Part shown: one piece after another, positions 1 to 11,090 of the stretch | How the letters are laid out: every line of letters begins with the position of its first letter | How positions within the stretch are numbered: position 1 is the first letter of the stretch | Source of the DNA: Phragmites australis | Lineage: Eukaryota; Streptophyta; Magnoliopsida; Poales; Poaceae | Reading direction: 5' to 3' | DNA: 64,000 nucleotides | Assembly: GCF_958298935.1 (NCBI RefSeq) | Contig: NC_084922.1 | Coordinates: 49,359,958-49,423,957, forward strand | Program-made: the position numbers and the translations under genes | The notes under the pieces: generated by a model | Seen by the model: only the letters and a program-made list of their open reading frames with translations | Databases searched by the model: none | What the model was told of the DNA's origin: nothing

Positions 1-2602
1 CCATGGTTAACTCCCGTAGACAACTAGTGGGATGATGTTGAGGTGTGTAATAGCTTTATTGAATCACACTACCACGACGGTGGTGCGTTGCCAAACTCAG
101 CTTGTGGGTAAAGCATACCACTATACGGAGGTAAAACTATTTAAATAGTCGTGTCTAGGGTCATGGACGAACTACAGTTCGATCACAACAACTAGCTTAG
201 GTTACGTGTGTTTTCCTTGTAGGGTGAGTGGGTAAGGTGTGCCCTTTTTTTTGGAAATAGGTCTAGCAATATGTCGTGAGTTACTATGGACGGAGTGTCC
301 GATAATATTAACATTTGGACCCTGGTGACCTTCCATCACGGTCGAACCCATCCTTTATTTAATAATGATGATATGGTTTTTCACAAACCCGTCTTATAAA
401 AATAAGCATTTGCATGTGTAAACTTGGTATTTTCGCAAAATTAAACTTATAGCAGTACCCTTACCGATATCGTATACATATATTTATATCCCTTGTTGTA
501 GGGCGAGGGTTGAAACTTGCTGAGTACATTTGTACTCACCCTTGCTTATGATTTCAGAGGAAGATCTGAACTTCACCGACACTAACGATGAGATTGACGA
601 TTAAGTCTTAGTCGCATCCGCACCAAAGTTACCTGTAGAGTGACATGCCCCTATACGGATCCTGTTGTGCCCTTTGGTATTGTGGGCCATGTTGCTCGTA
701 GATCTTAGCATAATCCTTTATGTATTACTAGCTCTTCTGGAGGAGCACCCACAGGAAGCTGGAGGAGAGCGGAGAAGAGACCATTAGGCACCCATATTTT
801 CACCAAAAGGTTCATTTCCAATTTCTTGTGCTCCTGATTAGTATTTTCTAGCTCATGCTGCCAAGTTCAGAATGTGATAGCTATAGCATCAAATGTATTC
901 TTCAGCTTAGATATAATACTTTTGCTTATTTAGAAATTCTTCAGATCATATGTATACTATATTTGATAAATCAATTCCAAGATCATGTGCGACCAATACA
1001 TTAATAAAAAATTGCGGCTACAAATACATACATAAACCGCACCCGAAATACAGCATCAGCGATCATAAACACAAGCTGCTAATGTATTTACAATGGGCTT
1101 TGCAATGGAGCACATATTAGAATGGGTTGGAGAATGGGTTGAGCCTGTTTGAAAGATTTGGGTTGGGTTGGATTGGGTGAGAAAAATGGATTGGTTTGGC
1201 AAAACTATTCTTTGGGCTAGGTGGAATTGAGTTTGATGAGATGTACTGTATGATTGGGTTGGATTTCAACCCCTAGCACACCTAACTACGCATTGAGAGT
1301 TGAGACAACAGAAAATTAGTAGTAACAAATCACTAAAAACGACTGAACTATTTTGTACCAATATATTGTAGCTCATCTTTCTTAGTTAACTGCATTCTTT
1401 TGTAAGTAATACCATCAAACATGTCATTTTTGTCCACAGCCATCTGCTCTACGTACTACGCACGTCGCAAATAAGAGGAGGGCCGCACGTGGTGTGGTAC
1501 GCGGGTCGGCGCCTGGGATACATGGCGATGGGCCCCATCACCCTATGGGCTAGGCGCCTAGGCCTGAGCGCTGGGTGCCTCCGAGCTCCGGCTGCGGGAG
1601 GCTTTGACAAAATCACCTTCCACTGAGCAGACTAATCAGGTTCATCCTCTCAAAACAAATGGAGTAAACAAGATAATTGCAAGGAATCCTCCATAGCATC
1701 AGAATACTCCAGCAGATTCAAAAACATTTTCTTAAATGAGCACATCAATATTGCGACGCGTAATAAATTTGTAACTAGAGATAATACATGCTTGCTGAAG
1801 GATTTGCCTCATCGCTAGGCACGAAATTCGCCAGTACGCCACAGAGAAAAAGTAGTATCATGCTGTCCGGTGATGGTAATAGCCTCCCAACTGCTGGATA
1901 GGATAGGAGGGCCTGTAAATTTACATCTAATCCACAGGCAGATTCACTATGAGTGCGGAGGGGCCCAAACCTATCTACCTCATGAGCCTAAAACTATTTC
2001 AGCACATGTTTTAAAAATTTATCTCCTACAATATTATTATAATATTTTTATTTTTTATCTTTAACAACTATCTTATTTTCTATTTTACATTATTTCTTAT
2101 CTCTCTTCGAACTCATAGTCGTGCACCATGAATAGTATTGTCGTGTCTCGAGAGCTCTCACAACTTTGTCGTTCCTCTCCTGCAAATTTGCAACGCCTTT
2201 GCGGGTTCTGCACATACCGTATCTGTATGTTAGCACTCAAAACTACCTCCGTCGGAGTTGGTCTAAGGCCTATGCCCCCTTCTTAATTTTTTAAGATATA
2301 AGAGAAAGGAGAAAAGAAAAGAAGGATGATGAAAAGATGGAGAGCTCTTGCTTGGGACCTGATCCGACACGAATCTAATCGTCCTACTGATCGATCTTAC
2401 CGCCGCTGTTAGTCTGTTAATGATCCTTCCAAAAGCGGCCCCAAGGCTAGCTTAGAACTTGGTTATGATAAATTATCTGGTCGTGTCCCAAGCCCAAAAA
2501 CAAGAAGAAGAGAGCGGGACGTGACGACAAATCGCTCGCGCCTTCGTATCAGCAGTAACGACCAGCGAGGGTTAGCAGTTAACCCCACGCCACAGCAACG
2601 CA
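1..2602. other. Intergenic, retroelement-like debris
   Basis: I can support no gene here. The left part (about 1-720) has a palindromic GAGTAC/GTACTC segment at 523-541, followed by a polypyrimidine-TTCAG-like stretch. The same arrangement recurs near 56388, so both may be ends of one decayed retroelement family. The stretch 1100-1275 is rich in GGGTTGG-type repeats. The stretch 1980-2110 is very AT-rich. The last 100 bases before 2603 are the likely leader of the dienoyl-CoA isomerase gene. No protein domain is recognisable on either strand. Confidence 0.5.
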
Positions 2603-4341
2603 ATGGCCGGCGCCGATGCTGAGCTACGTCGGGGCTTCGACACCCTCGCCGTCACACAACCGGACCCCTCCGCCGCGGTCTACGAGGTCCGCCTCAACCG
2701 CCCCGCCCAGCGCAACGCGCTCAGCCCGGCGGCCTTCGCGGAGATCCCGCGCGCCATGGCGCTCCTGGACCGCCTCCCCTCCGCGCGCGCCGTCGTGCTC
2801 TCCGCCGCGGGGCCTCACTTCTGCGCGGGCATCGAGCTTGGGGGCCCCGGGAACCCGCTCACCACCGCCTCCGCGGGCGCCGACCCCGCGGCCGCGGCCG
2901 AGGGCCTCCGCCGCAAGATCCTCGAGATGCAGGCTGCGCTCACGGCGCTCGAGCAGTGCCGGAAGCCGGTCATCGCGGCCGTGCACGGCGCCTGCGTCGG
3001 CGGCGGCGTCGACATCGTCGCCGCCTGCGACATACGGTATTGCTCCAGGGACGCCACGTTCGTGGTCAAAGAGGTGGACATGGCCATCGTCGCCGACCTC
3101 GGCGCGCTGCAGCGCCTGCCGCGGATAATCGGCTACGGCAACGCCGCCGAACTCGCGCTCACAGGGCGCAAGATCACCGCCATGGAGGCCAAGGAGATGG
3201 GGCTGGTGAGCAAGGTATTCAATTCCAAGCAAGAGTTGGATGCCGGCGTTGCAAAGATCGCCAGAGGTATAAAGATCTCTATCTGTTCTTATAGTAGTTG
3301 TTGCTGTGCTACTCCCGTTAAAATGTGGTAGATGAGAACTGCACAATTCGAACTGATTGTTATCAGGGATTTCAGAATTTTTTAAGCTCTAAACTTTACT
3401 GGGAGTTGAAATGCCTTTAGGTCCTTAGGTAGTTCATGTCTATAGAACTGAAAGCAACAAACTACAAGAAACCAAAAAAGGGTATCCTCTAACCGTGTTT
3501 TGTTGACATATCTTTTGTATTTGTGCTCTAGTAGATATACGGAGTACCTAGGATTGACAACCCTTTTGACAACTTTTTGTAGCACCGGTGGTCACATTGA
3601 ATATAATCACTGACTTGCTGGTATAATAATGTGATTTTTGTTGACATATCTTTTGTATATGTGCTCTAGTAGCTATACCTTGGATTGACAGCCCTTTTGA
3701 CAACTTTTGTAGCACCGGTGTGTCACATTGAATATGATCGCTGACTTGCTGGTATAATAATGTCATTTAGCTTTAACTATGTTTGTTTGATTTTTGTATA
3801 TGTTTGTATGATTTTTATGCCCCTGGAATTCATAGAGGTCCATCTGTAGCCCCATTTCCCGCCTCCTTGCATTTGTCTTAGTGTGTTGAAGGGTGACCCA
3901 TGTGGCTTAGTGGTTGCGGTGGTTCAGTGATTGCGGCCATAGATTGAGGGGCTCATTCCCCTTCTATAATGTGAAGATATGCAGTCATACTTATTGCCGG
4001 TTTTGTGTTAGTGTGTTGAATTGCATATTAGTGCCTTTGGTAGCTTAAACTGCAAAGTGTCTCGACTCTCTGACTCTTGAGCAGAGCTCACTCATGCATG
4101 ACCTGTTGTTATCTTGATCAGTTTGGACTGAATTTGGTCAATCATTTCAGAAATAGCTGAGAAATCAGCATGGGCTGTGATGGGGACCAAGGCTGTTTTG
4201 CTGAGAAGCAGGGATGTGACAGTAGAACAGGGCCTGGAGCATGTGGCGACGTGGAATGCGGCGATGCTGAGATCTAATGATCTGAAGGAGGCCATCAAAG
4301 CCTTCCTGGAGAAGCGGAAGCCTGTGTTCTCCAAGCTGTAA
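2603..4341 (+). CDS. DCI1: Delta(3,5)-delta(2,4)-dienoyl-CoA isomerase, peroxisomal
   Basis: Two exons, 2603-3266 and 4151-4341 (GT-AG, phase 1), give 284 residues, close to the roughly 280 usual for plant DCI1. The enzyme moves double bonds in 3,5-dienoyl-CoA to give 2,4-dienoyl-CoA during beta-oxidation of unsaturated fatty acids. Crotonase-fold marks are the oxyanion-hole segments around GPHFCAGIELG (70-80) and GACVGGG (129-135). Acidic residues D137, E157 and D165 match the catalytic acids known in the rat isomerase, and VADLGALQRLP is typical of the isomerase branch rather than enoyl-CoA hydratases. The last three residues are SKL, a type 1 peroxisomal signal, encoded by exon 2. The start is the first ATG of the GC-rich exon and places the fold normally. 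A long open frame antisense to exon 1 is a GC artefact. The function is known from family membership; it has not been tested here. Confidence 0.93.
3501..3769 (+). repeat. Two-copy tandem duplication in the DCI1 intron
   Basis: Two adjacent copies of a unit of about 135 bases, beginning TGTTGACATATCTTTTGTAT at 3501 and again at 3639, differ by scattered substitutions and small indels. Each ends in CTGGTATAATAATGT. The duplication lies wholly inside the single intron (3267-4150) and does not touch splice sites. Confidence 0.85.
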
Positions 4342-5312
4342 TGATCAAATACCAAACTTTTACATAACAGTGCTATGTTCTGAAACGGAAAGAATAAAGT
4401 GAGGTGTTAGAATTGGACAAGAAGGACCATCTGTGGTAGCAACTGGTAAAGTATCCATTCTTGTCAATGGAGCTTACCTTGTTGGGATCAAGTCGAACCA
4501 AAGTTGTTTCGGTTGATATATGTCAGATGATCCCAGGGTGTTCCTGCTTTGTTACGTGTTCTAGCTTTCTACGCACCAGTCATTTGTTCTGCTGTTCTGC
4601 TTCCGCACCATATGATAGTGAATCTCCGATTCGCTCAATCTTTCAGATACTTGTACTACAGTAGCTTCAGGTCGTTTGCTGGGACTATTGTTCTTGCCAT
4701 CTTGTCAGTCCCAACACTACAAGATGAGAGTCTGGACTAAGACTGTACTGAAGCAGTATATCCAAGAAGCGTAGTAGAAGAGCAAGGCTCCTCGGGGTTA
4801 GAAATTTTATATGCTCTTCCTCTTCGTGGGCTATTTGATCATAAACTTTTGAGCAGGAACGGGATTGCAGCATATTAACTCAAGAGACCCTCCAATATTT
4901 TTTCACAATAAACAACAGACTACTACTTAAAAAAATAACCTTAGCATGGGTGCTCAGATGGAGGCACGTAGCGATGTTCATTTACTGCAAGGATCCATTC
5001 TTGTTCACAACCATTAACATCCAAAGCCAAGCAAATCAATTGTTTTAGGTTTACCACTCCAATTATATACAGACGCATCAGAATAGTGCTAAAAATTGGA
5101 GACCTCGCAAACCAACAGCTTCAAACAACATACATGAAAGACATCTCACATTAAGAGAAAGGAGAAAAAACGAAAATGCAAGAACAACCACCACCTAGGT
5201 CATGAGCCTAATAACATTTGTGACCTCAAATCTCAACTAAACAACAAATTAGCAAGAAGCTGGCACCAACATCCCTTGAGTCTCACTATAGCCGCTTACA
5301 TGGTCATTGCCA

Positions 5313-8063
5313 TCATCGACCCGCCTCGACTCCCCAGCTTGTCCGCCCAGGGTTCAATACCGAGGAACCTTGCTCGTCTAAGCCTCCAACTGCAAGGGCG
5401 TCACGACTGAGATCTGGAGATGCATTACAAAACCTGCCATCCTTGTCCTCCAACAAGTTGCTCAGACCTGCTCCTAAATCACCAATCTCAGCTGCCATCC
5501 TTGGCTCATCCCAAGCCACTGGTTTTCTACCCATCTCAATGTCACCAACAGCTCTTCCCATGTTTGGACTCATGAAACCATTTGTTGAGCGAGGCCTCAG
5601 ACCATGCTCCTGTGGAACTCTGGCACGGAAGTTGTTCTTGGAAGGAGGGATGGGTGTAAAGAAGATCTCTTTGATGTTTTCTACAACTCCCCTGTTGTAT
5701 GGGTTGGCTCGTTGATCATAGCGATACCTGAAGTTCTCATATGTTGTCTACAAAAGTAGAGGGGCAATTGATTACCAATTAATAGAATAGACTCATTATG
5801 CAAGACTAGGCATATATCCTTCTAGGAAACAAATTTTACCTGATTTGTGCTCATGAGATACAAGTGGAACACAGAGAGGCCACCAACAAACCAAACTGCA
5901 ATGAATGTGTAGACGATTAGAGCAATGGATGCAGGGCTCTTTGCCATTGCCTTCCAAATTGTTATCTGCTCTGTGTTTCTGATCTTAACAATGAATACCC
6001 AGCAGAACCCAAAGACATAAAGGCAAAGAAGAGTTGTTGAGAAGACAAACATATAAAAGAATCTGTAGTTCCTCTGCACAAAATAAGAAATCTTGTAAGG
6101 TTAAGTTTTTCACAATCCATCAATTTTAAGCAGGAGTCAAGGCATTCTAAACGGCAGAGGTACTCTATATTTTCACAACATGAGGCAAGAGAGGAATTTT
6201 TCAGGTTTAATCAAAGCATCAAATGAAGAGACGACAGGAGATGCAAGATTTACATGAAATTGTTAGCAGCAGATTACATGAACAGCAAGGAATGCAATAC
6301 GCAGACAAAGCAATCGATGTAAAAGAGTAGAACGCGCTTTCTGAGTCATTTAATTTATGAACTTACAAGTCCTATGCATTGGCCAACCCATGGGCAGTGA
6401 TGGTCAAAACGTTCCACACAATTGTTGCAGATAGAGCAATGGGAGCAACGGGGAGGCCTGTACAACATGCAGGTGTCACAGTATTTTGTCTTCACAGTAA
6501 TTCCATTGACAACGACATCCTTCACTCGGGGCAAACGCAAAGGTGGAGTCTGGTTAGCCCCAACCTCTGCATTGCCATCAAAACCTTCAGGCTCTGGAGG
6601 ATGTGTGTTGCGAGGTATGATACCCGGATCTCTCCCAGAAGTTAGAAGCAGAAGACTCAGATCCTGAAAAGTGGTATAAATGCATAAATAAGTTAAAGTA
6701 TGTCTTACGTATATAATTTTTTTCTGTTTAGCACTTTACCAGCATGGCCATGAAGGCAAATTGCATAAATATCAAATTAACAAGATGACAGTATTGCCAG
6801 CAAAATAATCTTAGTGCTAGAGGACAGCAAGTTAAAAGGGTACAACAGGGGGAATAATCCCATTTTCTTGATATCCAAAGCTCAGTTACATTTATATAAT
6901 GAGGAATCAATTGTCATTTAACACATGACAAACAATAAAGGCAGAATATCGCAGTTTGATACTATTGGGAGCAATAAAATGACAGTTCACAAGTAGTATA
7001 TCATCTGGTGAGTCGCTTGCCTAATTAACATGCAACTTATAAGAACTACAAACACGAAATTGGGCATTTCCTAATTCTAATCATATGATTTTATTGTAAT
7101 CAAAACTGAATCCACATGATCATGCAACCACAAGTACAGATTCACAATACGCACATCTGAAGCTATCAGCTGAGTTGAAGACTGAGACTAATATACCAAT
7201 AATCGCATATATTAAGTAGCACCACACAACTAAGGAAATCAATGAAGTTGGTGAATTAGAAAAAAGGCTAGGAATGATACTCACATATGCTGTGAATAAA
7301 ACTGCTGCAACCATTACCGGCAATCCCAGACCATAAGAGAAATTATTCATCAATTCTCTTGCAACGAATGCACAAAAGATCGATACTGGCGCAATAATGA
7401 GGAACATGGTGACAAACACGGATCTTGCATCAGGACCAAATATAAATCTCCCCTTTAGGAAAAATACCTGCAAAAGTATGGAAGCTACTGTTCATCACAC
7501 TTTCCACTTCTATCACCGCAAAAAACAGTTTAAAGATCTCATAGGAAAGAACTTCTAGCTATGTAGGTACCATTGCCAACTTTGTCTATGCATTAGCATT
7601 ACTCGCACAAGAAAGAAGAAGAAATCATTCTGAGTCGTAACAAACATTAGGTCGAAGGATCATTAATGCACTAGTTTTCAGTCCTAACACTCCGGTTTCT
7701 TGTCCTGGCCAAGACCACGGGAACCAAACCTGTCCCGGAACCTACATTCCCTAGTACAAAATCATAAAATATAAGGGGAATCATTTTTTTCTCGAGCAAT
7801 AATGACCAATCGAATTTACCCAGCTCAACAGAGGAATGCTAGCATCTGCACGAGATAATCTAGTGTCGGTCCCTAGAAAGAAACAGCCAATTTGAGTTAC
7901 CACCTCAAGAACGCACAGATCCACACATGCAACAAAGAAATGGGGGAAGGAAGAAAGGCGTTGAGGGGAAGAGGGAGGAGGGGCGGGGCATTGCGCTCAC
8001 ATTGCTCCCCTTCCAGGCCTGATACACCAACGGCCCCTCTGAGCCGGCACCTGGTCCGTTCAT
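5313..8063 (-). CDS. DHHC-type protein S-acyltransferase
   Basis: Five exons read on the minus strand: 8063-8001, 7467-7285, 6663-6367, 6073-5840 and 5747-5313. All junctions are GT-AG and phase 0, giving 403 residues. Proteins of this family transfer palmitate from acyl-CoA to cysteines of membrane proteins. The N-terminus contains VYQAWKGSN, then FIFGPDARS and two hydrophobic spans (about 33-55 and 67-90). The RDPGIIPRN motif follows, then the cysteine-rich domain from about residue 143 with catalytic DHHC at 169-172 inside [20 protein letters not shown]. Two more membrane spans come next, the TTYE motif at 260-263 and NPYNRG. The tail is a hydrophilic cytosolic segment. Start choice: ATG at 8063 gives a 21-codon first exon that joins in frame to the conserved second exon. 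The likely location is Golgi, plasma membrane or another endomembrane; this cannot be decided from sequence. Confidence 0.93.
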
Positions 8064-8693
8064 CCCCGCCCGCTCTCTCAGCCGCGAATCGCCGTCGAGA
8101 TCACGGCCCAGATCACTACATAGCCGGCGGCGTAGCCACCTCCCTTTATCATCCCCCCGCCTCCGGGGATCGAGGCAGGTGACGTCAGCTCGGAGTGCCG
8201 CGGCCCCGCCGCTGCGCTGCCGCTGATGTCGGAAGCCAAGACACGGGAGAGAGAGAGAAGGGTGAGATCAAACCAAATGCTGAGGACTCCGGCCGGGGAC
8301 GTGTAGTAATATTTCGTGGTCCTGCTTTCCTAATTTTGCAGAAACACCCTTCAAGTTATTCTGAGTTTTGATCTCCATGAGTAGAGCTCCACCATTTCTT
8401 TGCATATTGTAATATAGATAGGTAGCTTCTCCACTGCCATGAATTTTTTTGTTTAATGTTTTTTGGCTAACTTTCTGTGAAGAAAGTTGTTTGATTGGGG
8501 TTAGTGCAGCTGAAGAGGGTAGTTGTCGACCAAATTATTGAGCAGTTGAGCTGGAAGGAGATTTTGGGGCAAGTGGGTGAACAAAGTTGAGAGGGTTTGT
8601 TGTTTGTCCAAATACTAATTTCAGATTTGTGACAGTTAATTTATCTTCAACCTGTAGTGTATTAAGAAGTTGTTATTTGGTTCAACGGGAATA

Positions 8694-8931
8694 CTACCTC
8701 CGTTAAAAAAATGTAAGACATATTTTGTTTTAAAAAAAATCAAAAAATCTGAAAAATCATCATAAGTAAATATTGATCGTTAATTTATTTTATAATATGT
8801 TATCAACTGCTATAAAATCAATATCGTATTAAAAGTATTTTGAAATATAAATCAATTAAAATAAATTTTGTATACTAAACATATATAATTTGATTAATTA
8901 TCAGTCAAAATTTATCAACAGAGTAAGTAGT
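8694..8931. mobile_element. Decayed Stowaway-like MITE
   Basis: An AT-rich segment opens with TACCTCCGTTAAAAAAATGT and closes with a degenerate GAGTAAGTAG, the reverse of the CTCCCTCCG-type end common in grass Stowaway elements. It has no coding capacity. The ends are imperfect, so the boundaries are approximate. Confidence 0.55.
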
Positions 8932-10375
8932 AGTTTAGTGCTTATGGTCCAAGTCATTGTCAGGTCAAATAAAAAACGAACGCCCTTTCTTCTCAAACTG
9001 TCAAAACTGAAGAACTTCTTTTGAAGTAGGATCGATGGGCCTGTGTAATAACTGAAAGTTGAATACTTGATAAAAGGGAAATAATTTCATTGAAGCACAC
9101 AAAAAAGTGGCACTGTCTGGTTTGTGATCAACTGATCATTGCCATCAATTTACCTGAAACAGTGCTCTTTCTGATCATCAAATGTGGAAGCAGAGAAGAC
9201 TAGTTCAAGGGATGAAGTCATATCACTCAGCGGGCGAACTATAGGAACTGAGATTTGCTCCCGGGTAAATAATCTGCTCAACGGACATGGTACTTGCTTT
9301 TGGCTGATAGCAGCATTCGAGCCTCACTAATCACATGTTATGCGGGATTATTTGTAAATATCTCGCCACTAACATGTTTGAGAAATGAGAACGGACATAA
9401 AACAAAATCAAGAGAAACGGAGAAGGAGAAGGTTGGTGCGGGTGGTTGTACTTATGTCTACCGGAGATCAAAATAGGTTTACTTCTTTTGCATTACACCA
9501 AGATAGAATTTTATTTTAATAATAGATAATATACCTGATAATTTTTTAATCTCTAAGATTGGTATCTTCGATATGTATGGTGTGAGTGTGTATGTTGTGG
9601 GATAAATGTGTGCATATGTCTATAAGTTCGTATATTGTTTCTTATAAAAATGTGCCATAGGGCCCATTTGGCTACTGTATGGCTCAGTTTGCTCGTATCT
9701 AAGTGAAATAAGCTTAGTTTAGTTAGACTAGAGAGATGCAATAATATTTGTTTAGTTGGTTGCATGTGTTTAGTCTGGTTGAAAAGAGATTATATTTATT
9801 TATTTATATGAGTATATATTACATTAGATTAAAATAAAAAACAAATATTAACATAATATTTATTTTACATAAATACACTATATAATACTTAATCTATCAT
9901 ATTAAATCTTAATTAAATTTAATATATATTAATATGCGTTAATATTTATTAATTATATACTAATCTTATTATTAGTGCAGCTCTCATCGGCCTCATCCGG
10001 TGGAAACGCGGATGAAATCTGTTTGTGCGGGGCCAGGCTCACGCCGCTCACTTGCATCGCTCGGGAGTCGGGACAGGCGTGGGGAGAAGGCAACCAAACA
10101 CTCGTGCAATTCGTGGCCTGCGCGGGGTTGAAATGTAAACGCAACCAATCGCCCCATAGGGGTTGAAATGTAAAAGCAGGCTGAAAAGTAAAAAAGGCAG
10201 AAAGTGTGTCAGTTGGATGATGCCGCGGCGCATTTCTCCACTTTCTGGAAAGTTTTCAATGATACTCCTACGAACGAGGCGAGCCCAATCATTCCAGGAG
10301 GATCCTGTACCATCGTGATTCTCGACCAACCTAGACCAGCAATTATACTTAGCAAATGCATTTATTTTTATTTTT
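8932..10375. other. Intergenic, AT-rich with possible Tourist remnant
   Basis: No gene is supported. A segment from about 9658 begins GGGCCCATTTGGCTAC, the style of a Tourist-like MITE end, and runs into a strongly AT-rich stretch (9780-9970). A short direct repeat GGGGTTGAAATGTAAA occurs at about 10123 and 10158. Open frames here are short and unlike known proteins. Confidence 0.4.
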
Positions 10376-10620
10376 GAGTTGTTTAGATGGGGAGCAGTGG
10401 GATAAAATAATTTAAAATCAAAGAATATTTTTTAAAGATTTAGGATAGAGTTGTTTCAAAAAAGTTAAAACATAACTATCCCACTTTAATTATGACACTG
10501 ACGACAAGCTCAAGATATTAAAATAAACATGATTCATCTCTTCTACCAAATAAATATCTATATATATAAATAAAATTATTTCATCGGTTGGGTCTCGCTC
10601 TCCAACCAATCATCACCTAA
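10376..10620. mobile_element. Tourist-like MITE, family A copy 1
   Basis: The internal blocks AGAATATTTTTTAAAGATT, the AAATATCTATATATA segment and the TCTCGCTCTCCAACCAA end are shared with segments at 13696-13915 and 52677-52925. This identifies a dispersed non-coding element family. Exact ends and target duplication are not clear for this copy. Confidence 0.6.
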
Positions 10621-10883
10621 CTCGCATGCCGGCCCAATGTGAAAGTAGGGCCCAGATGCTTTCCGTGGACGCAGATGGGCGGCCGAGATGTGGCTTGGCC
10701 CAACAAGCGTGGCTGTGTTGTTGGCCCAGTAAGAACTCTTGTTCGGTCCATAGTGAAAAGGTTGTTGGGCCCAATACTATCTTCACTCTTCAGGTAGGCG
10801 TACTTGCTCATCCTACCAAAACCGGAACGGAAAGTTAACTTTCAAGCTCCCTTTTCATCCTTTACGGGAGATGCACCAAACCA

Positions 10884-11090
10884 TACTCCCTCCGGTTATA
10901 GATATATGTCATTTTAAAATTTTGATCAAATTTTAATTTTTTTACTAACAATAGATTTCAAAATATTTAGTTTGAAAACTTTTAAATCATATACGTAGAT
11001 TTGTGTTGAAAAAAAATCTTTCATAATATCACTAATTCAATAAATTTTATAAATATAGTACAATAAGAAATAGTTGTCAAAGTTATGTGT
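10884..11090. mobile_element. Truncated Stowaway-like MITE
   Basis: The segment starts TACTCCCTCCGGTTATAGAT, a classic grass Stowaway end, and runs through an AT-rich body. No matching GGAGGGAGTA end follows; the copy fades near GATACCGTGTACA, so it looks truncated. Confidence 0.6.

Noticed and set aside
2624..3346. 240-codon open frame antisense to DCI1 exon 1
   Set aside because: High third-position GC keeps the opposite strand open; the sense frame carries conserved motifs and splice sites, the antisense none.
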